A stretch of 21,204 nt of DNA, from positions 1 through 21,204 of the IMG/VR virus record IMGVR_UViG_3300012351_000030. One strand, written 5' to 3'. Positions 1-4,737 of this stretch are shown here, in pieces. Made by a program: the position numbers and the translations under genes. The notes under the pieces were generated by a model. The model saw only the letters and a list, made by a program, of their open reading frames with translations, was not told where the DNA came from and did not search any database. The stretch comes from a virus. How positions within the stretch are numbered: position 1 is the first letter of the stretch; every line of letters starts with the position of its first letter.

Positions 1-2
1 GG

Positions 3-92
3 TCTGAAGATCCTCACGAACAGCAGCGGATCTGGAAAGGCCCAATGAGAAATGATGGTAACAAGGTAACAGATGGAGAATGGATAAAATGA
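3..92 (+). CDS. C-terminal end of an unidentified protein (partial)
   Basis: Frame 3 is open from the window edge to a TGA at 90-92 and gives 29 residues ending in DGEWIK. The composition (many charged residues and Trp) looks like protein, and the stop overlaps the next start as ATGA at 89-92, the coupling style used by most genes here. The start lies outside the window and too little remains to recognise a family. Confidence 0.5.
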   Translation, partial: SEDPHEQQRIWKGPMRNDGNKVTDGEWIK

Positions 93-298
93 GGTTTATT
101 ATTCCTCCTATGACGCCTGAAGAAGCAGTCACTTCTGTTCTTAATGTATGTATGCATACTATGAACAATAAACTTCCATGGGATGATGCTCGAAACCTTC
201 TTATGCAGCTAATGCAGGATTCATTTGAAATGGGTATGGCTAAGGCTAAAGAACCGGTCCCAACAGCAAATGGAGAGCACGTTGATAAACTCGCGTAA
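89..298 (+). CDS. Small hypothetical protein, 69 aa
   Basis: I do not recognise this protein. It is Met-rich and probably helical (many Met, Glu and Leu), with no signal peptide or membrane segment. I chose ATG 89 over the in-frame ATG at 80: GGAGA at 75-79 is properly spaced (9 nt) from 89 but directly abuts 80, and 89 gives an ATGA overlap with the upstream stop. The C-terminus overlaps the start of the next gene, a SLOG-like protein, by 29 bases, so the two are probably co-translated. Confidence 0.55.
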   Translation: MRFIIPPMTPEEAVTSVLNVCMHTMNNKLPWDDARNLLMQLMQDSFEMGMAKAKEPVPTANGEHVDKLA

Positions 299-860
299 TG
301 TATGCTTTTCAGGTGGTGCTAAAGGAGCTGATTATCTCTTTGGTGAGTGTGCGGCTCTTTGTGGACATAAAGTCATGCACTTCTCATTCGAAGGACATAA
401 ACCAAAAAGTAAAACTAATATATATGTTTTGCCAGAACAATATCTTCTTAAGGCTGACCCGCATATAAAAAAAGCTAATAGGTTCTTGGAAAGAACTTTT
501 CCTTCTAAATCGGTTTATGTCGATAATATGCTTCGACGCAATTTCTTTCAGATTAAATCAACTGATCGAGTTTATGCTGTCACTTATATGGATCCTAAAA
601 CAGGGCTCCCTTCAGGTGGAACTGCTTGGGCAGTTGTAATGGCAGCACAACGTGGTGTTAAAGAGATTTACCTCTTTGATCAAACAACTCAATGGTGGTG
701 GCAGTTTAGTACATTCAATGGTGTCTTTAATGAAACTATTGATTGGAAACAAATTGACAAACCTCCCACCCCATCAGGACATTATACAGGTATTGGATCT
801 CGAGATCTCACTACTGCTGGTGAAGAAGCAATTGTAAAGTTGTTTGAAGAATGCGAATAG
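270..860 (+). CDS. SLOG/DprA-like Rossmann-fold protein with permuted motif order
   Basis: Predicted nucleotide- or ligand-binding Rossmann-type protein of the SLOG (LOG/DprA/YspA-like) superfamily, 196 aa from ATG 270. The glycine-rich motif FSGGAKGAD is at residues 13-21, a second Gly turn (SGGTAW) at 115-120, and VKEIYLFD at 130-137. Near the C-terminus (172-178) is YTGIGSR followed by LTTAGEEAI. In the usual phage DprA-like proteins YTGIGSR is the N-terminal strand, so here the order looks circularly permuted. An earlier in-frame ATG (225) lies deep inside the upstream gene and adds residues outside the domain. The substrate is unknown; related proteins bind nucleotides, nucleoside-derived signals or DNA. 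The stop overlaps the start of the metallopeptidase gene at 851. Confidence 0.65.
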   Translation: MESTLINSRNVCFSGGAKGADYLFGECAALCGHKVMHFSFEGHKPKSKTNIYVLPEQYLLKADPHIKKANRFLERTFPSKSVYVDNMLRRNFFQIKSTDRVYAVTYMDPKTGLPSGGTAWAVVMAAQRGVKEIYLFDQTTQWWWQFSTFNGVFNETIDWKQIDKPPTPSGHYTGIGSRDLTTAGEEAIVKLFEECE

Positions 861-1321
861 AAATATTAAAAGAACATAAGAAATTTGAAAAGAAGAGGAT
901 TCATAAACTCATTCGAAATGTCATTAAATTTGCTTTGGAAGAAGCACTTCCTGTAGATAAATTTCAAGTAAAAGAATCTTTGATATATGTTGAATTAGAA
1001 ACATTGACAGAAGGAGCTGGTGTTTATGCAATGGACGAAGTCCCGCACCGGCAGTTTAGTATGTCTGTTGCTAATGATTTAAATTTGTCTCAGACAATCG
1101 AAGCAGTTAGTCATGAATGTGTTCATATATGGCAGCAATTAAGAGGGGATCTTATAACTACTGATACAGTAATTCCTTATAATATTTGGAAAGGAAAAAT
1201 TTATCCTTGGGTAGAAAATTACTCTTGGAGATATTTCAATGCTCCTTGGGAACAAGAAGCTTACGCTTTGGCCCCATACCTCTACTACAATTTTTTGAAT
1301 AAAATGAAAGGTGATATATAA
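851..1321 (+). CDS. Putative HExxH zinc metallopeptidase, copy 1
   Basis: 156-aa protein with the zinc-binding helix HECVH at residues 88-92, directly followed by IWQQ. A second conserved-looking motif, APWEQEA (131-137), supplies glutamates (E134, E136) that could be the third metal ligand, as in gluzincin peptidases. The segment between is rich in Trp and Tyr. There is no signal peptide, so it should act in the cytoplasm or on virion proteins. A second protein in this window (2466-2963) shares both motifs and their spacing, so the two are probably paralogues. The start overlaps the end of the SLOG gene and the stop overlaps the next ATG as TAATG. The substrate is unknown; metal dependence and peptidase activity are inferred from motifs only. 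Confidence 0.6.
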   Translation: MRIEILKEHKKFEKKRIHKLIRNVIKFALEEALPVDKFQVKESLIYVELETLTEGAGVYAMDEVPHRQFSMSVANDLNLSQTIEAVSHECVHIWQQLRGDLITTDTVIPYNIWKGKIYPWVENYSWRYFNAPWEQEAYALAPYLYYNFLNKMKGDI

Positions 1322-1560
1322 TGCACTCGAAACCATCAGTTACTTGTCCTGCTAAATTGATAGGAACACCACAACAAAACGTGAAACTTAAGCGTGGGGG
1401 TGTGGGTCGTCAATCTGGAAATGGTCCTTCTGGATATAAAACAAATCCTGCTAAACTTCTTTCGCGCTCTTTGGCTGAAAGAACTGGTGTTAGTTTGGCA
1501 GCTAAAACTCGTCAAGAGGAAAATTTTAAGAGGAAAAGAATTCCTGTTAAGGTAATTTGA
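1321..1560 (+). CDS. Small basic hypothetical protein, 79 aa
   Basis: Not recognised. Strongly basic, with many Lys and Arg (for example KRKRIPVKV near the end) and a Gly/Ser/Pro-rich, low-complexity middle; it contains one Cys and no hydrophobic segment. It could be a nucleic-acid-binding or disordered structural protein, but that is only suggested by its charge. Its ATG shares bases with the preceding stop (TAATG), and it ends one base before the next gene's start, so it sits in the same operon as the metallopeptidase and the small membrane protein. Confidence 0.6.
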   Translation: MHSKPSVTCPAKLIGTPQQNVKLKRGGVGRQSGNGPSGYKTNPAKLLSRSLAERTGVSLAAKTRQEENFKRKRIPVKVI

Positions 1561-1561
1561 A

Positions 1562-1759
1562 ATGAGTAATTGGAAATGGCACTTTGTATGGGCAGCTGCC
1601 CTTACTGGTATTATAACTGCTATTGCTTACAACACAGCTCAATATAACATAGAAGCGGTTAAGCAGGATGCTTTTATGATGAAAGCGTGTATGGATGCAG
1701 GTGGATCTTGGGAAGTAGATTGGAGAACACAAAGAAATTGTAAAAGACCTGGAAGTTAA
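1562..1759 (+). CDS. Small membrane-anchored protein with paired C-terminal cysteines
   Basis: 65-aa protein with one predicted membrane helix near the N-terminus (about residues 6-23, Trp/Ala/Ile-rich) and a short polar tail. The tail has two cysteines (in MKACMDAGGSW and RNCKRP) that could form a disulfide if it faces the periplasm. Such one-helix phage proteins are common and poorly characterised. No lipobox is visible. AAGG at about 1549-1552 upstream of ATG 1562 is a plausible ribosome-binding site. It is the last gene before the tmRNA promoter. A role in lysis or superinfection exclusion is possible but unsupported. Confidence 0.6.
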   Translation: MSNWKWHFVWAAALTGIITAIAYNTAQYNIEAVKQDAFMMKACMDAGGSWEVDWRTQRNCKRPGS

Positions 1760-1774
1760 GATCTTTTATTCTTC

Positions 1775-1805
1775 TTGACATTTGACGTTAAAGATGCTAT
1801 AAATA
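1775..1805 (+). promoter_or_regulatory. Promoter of the tmRNA locus (sigma70-like, also matching T4 late)
   Basis: TTGACA at 1775-1780 and TATAAA at 1798-1803 are spaced by exactly 17 bases, a textbook sigma70 promoter. The -10 region is also TATAAATA (1798-1805), the T4-type late promoter element found at other sites here. Transcription should start near 1810-1812, just before the acceptor piece of the tmRNA. Confidence 0.75.
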
Positions 1806-1810
1806 ACTAT

Positions 1811-1874
1811 GACACTTGTTGATATGAGGTAGGTAGATACTAAGACCTGGGGGCAGTACCCAGCGCCTCCACCA
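1811..1874 (+). ncRNA. tmRNA acceptor piece (T arm, 3' acceptor strand, CCA)
   Basis: The piece runs from the inferred transcription start to CCA at 1872-1874. It holds the 3' strand of P2 (ATACTAA, 1837-1843), a perfect 5-bp T stem with loop GGCAGTA rather than the usual TTCGA, and the acceptor strand CGCCTCC plus discriminator A. This T-loop and the encoded CCA resemble, from memory, alphaproteobacterial two-piece tmRNA. Confidence 0.8.
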
Positions 1875-2048
1875 TGAGAACATCTAGGGATTAAATGCTA
1901 CGCCAATAGCTATTGTCCTAACAAAGTTAGGGAACCAGAAGGTTGGCGCCTTCGAATAAAGTACCGGTCGGAAACCGGAGATAGGATCCAGGTTCGGTTC
2001 CTCTTGTCCTCAGAAGGCAAGTAGCTTAAGGACTGATGTTCTCATGGA
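1875..2048 (+). ncRNA. Structured intervening segment of the permuted tmRNA precursor
   Basis: This 174-base segment separates CCA from the mature 5' end. Its termini extend the acceptor helix: 1872-1884 pairs with 2035-2047 (13 pairs) after a single A/A mismatch. Inside are CCTAAC-AAA-GTTAGG (1917-1931); GAAGG/CCTTC (1938-1953); CCGGT/ACCGG (1964-1978); CTTG-CCT/AGG-CAAG (2003-2021); and GGGAACC (1930-1936) with GGTTCCT (1996-2002), enclosing two hairpins and competing with the first at 1930-1931. Processing by RNase P and other RNases is expected to remove it. No convincing coding frame was found: one frame is open from 1878 to about 2020 but has no ATG, GTG or TTG start that I could support. 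Confidence 0.7.
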
Positions 2049-2176
2049 GGGGGCGAAATAGGATCGATTGGTATTGAGAAGCCGCATGGAGAGTGTATCG
2101 GTGGTCGAGCGACCCGTAATAAATGCAAACGTACTTGCACCTATGGATTACGCCTTCACGGCGTAATCGGGAGTCC
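2049..2176 (+). ncRNA. tmRNA coding piece (5' acceptor strand, tag frame)
   Basis: It starts with GGGGGCGAAATAGGATCGA, close to the conserved 5' end of tmRNA as I remember it. The P2 5' strand is at 2068-2074. An inverted repeat GGTC/GACC (2103-2114) sits where pseudoknot 1 should be, about 11 bases before the tag. The tag frame (2125-2166) ends in a perfect 9-bp helix (2146-2154 with 2160-2168) that contains the stop codon, like helix 5 of other tmRNAs. The 3' end is uncertain; a further 7-bp stem (GGAGAGA/TCTCTCC, 2177-2204) follows and may mark or follow it. Confidence 0.75.
2125..2166 (+). other. Predicted tmRNA tag reading frame: ANVLAPMDYAFTA-stop
   Basis: Reading from GCA at 2125 (the usual alanine resume codon, preceded by TAATAAAT) gives a 13-residue tag ending at TAA 2164-2166. 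The first two residues, Ala-Asn, match typical tags. The last two are Thr-Ala rather than Ala-Ala, which is unusual because ClpX recognises a terminal Ala-Ala. The resume codon is inferred by position; no other start gives a short closed frame ending in the helix. Confidence 0.6.
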
Positions 2177-2204
2177 GGAGAGAACTTAGCAACAGAATCT
2201 CTCC
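2177..2204 (+). other. Hairpin after the tmRNA coding piece, upstream of gp33
   Basis: A perfect 7-bp stem GGAGAGA (2177-2183) / TCTCTCC (2198-2204) with a 14-base loop lies between the tag helix and the gp33 ribosome-binding site. No T-run follows, so it is not an obvious terminator; it may protect the 3' end of the tmRNA piece or separate it from the gp33 mRNA. Confidence 0.5.
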
Positions 2205-2227
2205 ACTTATTCGAAATGGGAGATATT

Positions 2228-2464
2228 ATGATTATACCAGAATTTGTTTCTCCTACAGCCTCTTTTATAGAGGATATAGAACGACTAGTTAAAGAGGATA
2301 ACCTCAATCATTTGGATGCAATCATTCATTGGTCCGAAAGTAAGAATATTGACCTAGATTATGTCGCGACACTTGTCTCGAAGAATTCGACATTAAAGAG
2401 TAAGCTTCGGTCAGAAGCAGAAACCTTAAATCATATTCCAAAGAGTAAGAGGTTGCAAATCTGA
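2228..2464 (+). CDS. 33: gp33-like late transcription co-activator
   Basis: In T4, gp33 binds the beta flap of host RNA polymerase and, with gp55 and the sliding clamp gp45, activates late promoters. This 78-aa protein has the compact helical form seen in gp33 of T4-like phages of cyanobacteria and alphaproteobacteria: an acidic helix with HLDAIIHWSE (28-37), then LKSKLRSEAETLNHIPKSKR (56-75), which matches my memory of the family's C-terminus. ATG 2228 has GGGAG (2218-2222) five bases upstream. A longer frame reaches back to 2123 but would start inside the tmRNA and is rejected. Gene order gp33, gp59, gp32 matches T4. It is shorter than T4 gp33 (112 aa). Confidence 0.75.
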   Translation: MIIPEFVSPTASFIEDIERLVKEDNLNHLDAIIHWSESKNIDLDYVATLVSKNSTLKSKLRSEAETLNHIPKSKRLQI

Positions 2465-2465
2465 A

Positions 2466-2963
2466 GTGCGAATAACCTTCTTAGGTAAATCAAAAAATAA
2501 AAAATTAACAAAGAAGCTCCTCAGGGAGGCATCAAATTTTTATTTAGATTTACTTAACTTGTCTTCCAAAATAAAACGAAAAATACATCTTAAAATTGAT
2601 TTCACTCAAAAATTAGCTACTAATGTAGTAGGTAATAGCGGAGCAGTAGTTTTTGATCTTTCTGATCCAGCTCCTCGTAATTTTGAGATATGCTTACATC
2701 CTAAGATAGGATATAGACCTACCCTTTCCACTTTAGCTCATGAATTAACCCATCTCGAACAATTAGCGACCGGTCGTCGTTATAATTTTGTTAGAGCAGA
2801 GAATATCGTTCGTTGGGAAGGTAAGAATATCGATGAGCAAAAAATAGGATATTGGGATTCTCCATGGGAAATAGAAGCTCATGGAAAAGAAGTTGGTATG
2901 TTTGTACGCTTTAAAAAGCACTTGAAAGTGAAGTATGGAACTCGAAAGAAAAAAGCTTCTTGA
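2466..2963 (+). CDS. Putative HExxH zinc metallopeptidase, copy 2
   Basis: 165-aa protein with HELTH at residues 92-96 (AHELTHLEQL) and SPWEIEAHG at 132-140. It shares the zinc helix, the following Gln, a W-x-GK stretch and the PWE-EA motif with the protein at 851-1321, but is otherwise divergent and more basic. The N-terminus starts MRITFLGKSKNKK; the start codon is GTG, one base after the gp33 stop, with AGAGG upstream. The last residues (RKKKAS) are encoded in bases that, in another frame, form the ERKKLLD start of the next gene. It probably works in the cytoplasm; the target is unknown. Being placed between gp33 and gp59 hints at expression with the late switch, but this is only context. 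Confidence 0.6.
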   Translation: MRITFLGKSKNKKLTKKLLREASNFYLDLLNLSSKIKRKIHLKIDFTQKLATNVVGNSGAVVFDLSDPAPRNFEICLHPKIGYRPTLSTLAHELTHLEQLATGRRYNFVRAENIVRWEGKNIDEQKIGYWDSPWEIEAHGKEVGMFVRFKKHLKVKYGTRKKKAS

Positions 2964-3168
2964 TTATATGGATAAAAGTTTATGGGTCATAGTAACTTCT
3001 ACTTTTGATCCAGATAGATCAGCATTTTTAAAACCTGAACTTGTTAAAGAATTTCCAGATCTCATTGAAGATATACAAAGAGTTTTAGATGAAACATATG
3101 AATATTCTCCTGATGTAGTTCAAGATCTTGTCAATGAAATAATTGCAACCGAATATATAGGTGGATAA
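2935..3168 (+). CDS. ERxKLL-family small protein 1, 77 aa
   Basis: Starts MELERKKLLDYMDK, the N-terminal motif shared by at least six other small proteins in this window (3926, 4200 and 4366 on +; ends at 12307, 12536 and 12778 on -). The rest is acidic and helical with a Pro-rich middle and is not alike between members. The gene overlaps the end of the second metallopeptidase gene by 29 bases, and that gene's TGA falls inside the codons for Leu-Leu-Asp of the motif. No catalytic motif is seen. Function unknown; the shared N-terminus could be a common binding helix or simply a duplicated translation-start cassette. Confidence 0.6.
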   Translation: MELERKKLLDYMDKSLWVIVTSTFDPDRSAFLKPELVKEFPDLIEDIQRVLDETYEYSPDVVQDLVNEIIATEYIGG

Positions 3169-3169
3169 G

Positions 3170-3364
3170 ATGAGTAATCATGGCCTTTATCAATACTCTA
3201 CTAATCAACTAAAAAGAGAATTGGAAAATAGGGATTGTTCCTCATTTCGAGTTCGACTTAATGAACATATTCACAATTTATACTGGGACTTTTGTGAAGG
3301 TAAGATAACCGATCAAAAACTCAAAGCTTTCTTTGCAGCAACGATTGACCAAAGGTTTGTATGA
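3170..3364 (+). CDS. Small hypothetical protein, 64 aa
   Basis: Not recognised. A polar, probably helical protein with a cluster of aromatic residues (HNLYWDF) and two Cys. ATG 3170 is preferred over the in-frame GTG at 3161 because AGGTG at 3159-3163 is spaced six bases from it, and it lies one base after the preceding TAA. The stop overlaps the gp59 ATG (ATGA at 3361-3364), so translation is likely coupled to the helicase loader. Confidence 0.55.
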   Translation: MSNHGLYQYSTNQLKRELENRDCSSFRVRLNEHIHNLYWDFCEGKITDQKLKAFFAATIDQRFV

Positions 3365-3942
3365 ACACATTCCAATGTTTTCAAGAATACACAGCTCTTA
3401 AGCTTTATTTTACTGCCTCTTATGATTACATGAAATATGGAGCTAGAGTAAAATCTGCAACTCCTTTAGCTCTTGAACGTCATAAGAATCGATACGCTTT
3501 CGAAAAATTAGCTAAGATGAGAGATCCTCGTGGGTACTTAATTTCTAATTTTCTTAAGGATCGTGTATGGATTGGGGATATGATTTCTACTGAAGGTGAA
3601 CAAGATTATAAGGCATGGAAGAAACTTAACGACTCTTTAGATTATTCATTGTTGGAAGAAGTTAAGCAGCATGTAGGAGAAGATCCTAGTGCTGCTTTAA
3701 CGGCTACTAAAGGATATCCTCTTTTATTGAAAAAGTATCTTCGTGGTCAGGTTTCAATAGAACTTCTCCTTGCTTTAGACTATTGCGTAAATATAAGGCA
3801 TCATTGGGATCAGTGGATGCATGGCGACATGGTATGGGAAGAACTTAGACACAAGATGGTTAAGTATCAGCCCTTCTTTTATGTCAATGATTTAGAACCA
3901 TTCAAGAAAGGATTGCAGGAATACTATGCTGACAGAACGTGA
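3361..3942 (+). CDS. 59: gp59-like DNA helicase loader
   Basis: In T4, gp59 binds fork DNA and gp32 and loads the gp41 helicase, coupling recombination to replication. This 193-aa protein is near the T4 length (217 aa) and shows the family's features: a basic N-terminal part with a KYGARVKSATPLALERHKNR stretch (26-45) like the YNWCMRVSDAAYQKRRDK region of T4, ISNFLKDRVWIGDM (61-74) like ISNLVANQDAWIGD, and a helical C-terminal domain ending in a Trp-rich segment and KHMV-like basic residues. It sits between gp33 and gp32 as in T4. The start is an ATGA overlap, and the stop TGA lies within the ERxKLL start of the next gene. Confidence 0.85.
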   Translation: MNTFQCFQEYTALKLYFTASYDYMKYGARVKSATPLALERHKNRYAFEKLAKMRDPRGYLISNFLKDRVWIGDMISTEGEQDYKAWKKLNDSLDYSLLEEVKQHVGEDPSAALTATKGYPLLLKKYLRGQVSIELLLALDYCVNIRHHWDQWMHGDMVWEELRHKMVKYQPFFYVNDLEPFKKGLQEYYADRT

Positions 3943-4237
3943 AAAGCTTCTAAAGCACTGGGAAGAAAACCAGGATAATTTTACTCCAGCAGAATGGGGT
4001 ATATTACTAGATGCTAGGAAAGCAGGTTATAAAAATTTTTATGAAACTTTTGATAAGTGTAAAACTCAATATAGTATAAATTATGGTAAAAAGATCTTTA
4101 TTGATATACTAAAAATGTACATTGAAGATATGAAACAAGCTGAAAAGATGCAACAGAAGATGTTTGATGATGCGCTTGATGCAATAGATGAGGCAATGAA
4201 TGACAACTATACAAACAGAAAGACAAAAGCTTCTTGA
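3926..4237 (+). CDS. ERxKLL-family small protein 2, 103 aa
   Basis: Starts MLTEREKLLKHWEE. This is the longest member of the ERxKLL family in the window. After the motif it is amphipathic and probably all helical, with a Met/Lys/Glu-rich coiled-coil-like stretch in the last third (residues about 68-95). AGGA at 3917-3920 is five bases before ATG 3926. It overlaps gp59 by 17 bases upstream and the next family member by 38 bases downstream; its own TGA sits inside that gene's KLLD codons and its last residues (NRKTKAS) echo the end of the second metallopeptidase for the same reason. Function unknown. Confidence 0.6.
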   Translation: MLTEREKLLKHWEENQDNFTPAEWGILLDARKAGYKNFYETFDKCKTQYSINYGKKIFIDILKMYIEDMKQAEKMQQKMFDDALDAIDEAMNDNYTNRKTKAS

Positions 4238-4382
4238 TCATATGGAGAAGAAGAAATATTCATCTTTCAAAATTGAACAAATTATGGTAATAGCTCAAGA
4301 GCGAAGATTAAAAGGTGATTGGACTTTAGATCTTGCGGAAGATATTCGATATATTTTAGAAGAAGATGATGCAAACGACTGA
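4200..4382 (+). CDS. ERxKLL-family small protein 3, 60 aa
   Basis: Starts MTTIQTERQKLLDHMEK, closest at DNA level to the 2935 gene (AAGCTTCTTGAT in both). The remainder is a short helical stretch with an acidic end (EEDDAND). TGAGG at 4189-4193 lies six bases before ATG 4200. It overlaps both neighbours, and its stop lies within the TERE codons of the following gene. No functional motif is visible. Confidence 0.55.
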   Translation: MTTIQTERQKLLDHMEKKKYSSFKIEQIMVIAQERRLKGDWTLDLAEDIRYILEEDDAND

Positions 4383-4623
4383 GAGAGAATTTCTTCTTAA
4401 TCGCATGGACAGGTTTAAACCTGTCCGGCGCTGTAACAAGTGTTTTGGACCTATGAGAAGATCAGGTCGTTTTCCATTTGAAGGTACTAAGGTGTATACA
4501 CCTGATGATCTTTTTAAAGATATGGAGTATATGAGAACTTGGCATAAGGTTGAATATTGGGAATGTCTTGCTTGTGTTCTTTTAACAGCTATATTTCCTT
4601 TAGAATCTCAAATAAACACTTGA
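4366..4623 (+). CDS. ERxKLL-family protein 4 with a CxxC...CxxC zinc-ribbon-like pattern
   Basis: 85-aa protein starting MMQTTEREFLLNRMD, then two CxxC pairs (C23/C26 and C67/C70, as CNKC and CLAC) that could hold a zinc ion. The N-terminal half is very basic (VRRCNKCFGPMRRSGR), which suits RNA or DNA binding; this is inference. It is the only family member in the window with a metal-binding pattern. The gene carries two perfect palindromes (4407-4426 and 4490-4503) and a further inverted repeat. Its stop codon overlaps the -35 box of the gp32 promoter. The start may be ATG 4366 or 4369. Confidence 0.6.
   Translation: MMQTTEREFLLNRMDRFKPVRRCNKCFGPMRRSGRFPFEGTKVYTPDDLFKDMEYMRTWHKVEYWECLACVLLTAIFPLESQINT
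4407..4426 (+). repeat. Perfect 20-bp palindrome inside a coding region
   Basis: GGACAGGTTTAAACCTGTCC is identical to its reverse complement. As RNA it would form an 8-bp stem with a UUAA loop. It codes for part of the basic segment of the zinc-ribbon-like protein about 200 bases before the gp32 promoter. It could be an operator, an RNA-processing hairpin or a recombination site. Confidence 0.7.
4490..4503 (+). repeat. Perfect 14-bp palindrome AGGTGTATACACCT
   Basis: This is the second perfect palindrome in the same small gene, 63 bases after the first. It is overlapped by another inverted repeat: ATCAGGT (4461-4467) with ACCTGAT (4500-4506). Such a cluster in about 100 bases of coding sequence is unlikely by chance. 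Confidence 0.65.
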
Positions 4624-4648
4624 CATTGTTACATAAATACACTATACT
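4620..4648 (+). promoter_or_regulatory. sigma70-like promoter for gp32
   Basis: TTGACA at 4620-4625 and TATACT at 4643-4648 are separated by 17 bases. Transcription should start near 4655, leaving a leader of about 80 bases. This lets gp32 be expressed early and strongly by unmodified host RNA polymerase, besides any read-through from the upstream operon. Confidence 0.75.
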
Positions 4649-4691
4649 AAAGACTTACATTATGTTGATATCCTTTTGAAAATAAAGAAAC

Positions 4692-4737
4692 TATCATACA
4701 AAATATTATCATACAATCATAAAGGAGACATATTACT
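4692..4737 (+). promoter_or_regulatory. A/T-rich gp32 leader with direct repeats and strong ribosome-binding site
   Basis: TATCATACAA occurs twice (4692-4701 and 4707-4716), followed by AAAGGAG (4721-4727) ten bases before the ATG. T4 gp32 represses its own translation by binding an unstructured leader; this unstructured repeat-bearing leader could be the equivalent operator. Autoregulation here is inference. Confidence 0.5.

Larger units (their letters stand above)
1811..2176 (+). ncRNA. ssrA: Circularly permuted two-piece tmRNA locus (alphaproteobacterial type)
   Basis: tmRNA rescues stalled ribosomes: charged with alanine and bound to SmpB it acts as tRNA, then as mRNA for a tag peptide. 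Here the tRNA-like 3' half comes first and the 5' half second, as in alphaproteobacterial ssrA. Acceptor strand 2049-2055 (GGGGGCG) pairs with 1864-1870 (CGCCTCC), giving seven pairs with a G3-U70 wobble at 2051/1868, the alanine identity pair; ACCA follows at 1871-1874. T-stem CTGGG/CCCAG (1847-1851/1859-1863) encloses the seven-base loop GGCAGTA. Helix P2 is formed by 2068-2074 with 1837-1843. The 5' piece continues with a D-loop-like stretch, a hairpin where pseudoknot 1 is expected, a tag frame and a helix holding the stop codon. These long-range pairings agree independently. The outer ends are approximate. Confidence 0.85.

Noticed and set aside
1981-2010. tRNA-like T-arm sequence GGTTCGGTTCC, possible tRNA gene
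   Set aside because: The flanking bases give only three of five T-stem pairs, position 58 would be G, and no acceptor stem or anticodon arm fits; the bases pair better within the tmRNA spacer.
1878-2020. Open frame of about 47 codons in the tmRNA spacer
   Set aside because: No ATG, GTG or TTG start with a ribosome-binding site; the same bases form strong hairpins, which explains them better.
1875-2048. Group I intron in the tmRNA locus
   Set aside because: The segment is under 200 bases and I could not find the conserved P7/G-binding core sequences.
2123-2227. In-frame upward extension of gp33 to ATG 2123, giving 113 aa
   Set aside because: The added codons lie inside the tmRNA coding piece, across its tag helix; ATG 2228 has a good ribosome-binding site and matches gp33 size in related phages.
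2026-2307. Antisense open frame over the tmRNA and gp33 start
   Set aside because: Runs against the tmRNA and gp33, has no conserved features and no promoter or ribosome-binding site.
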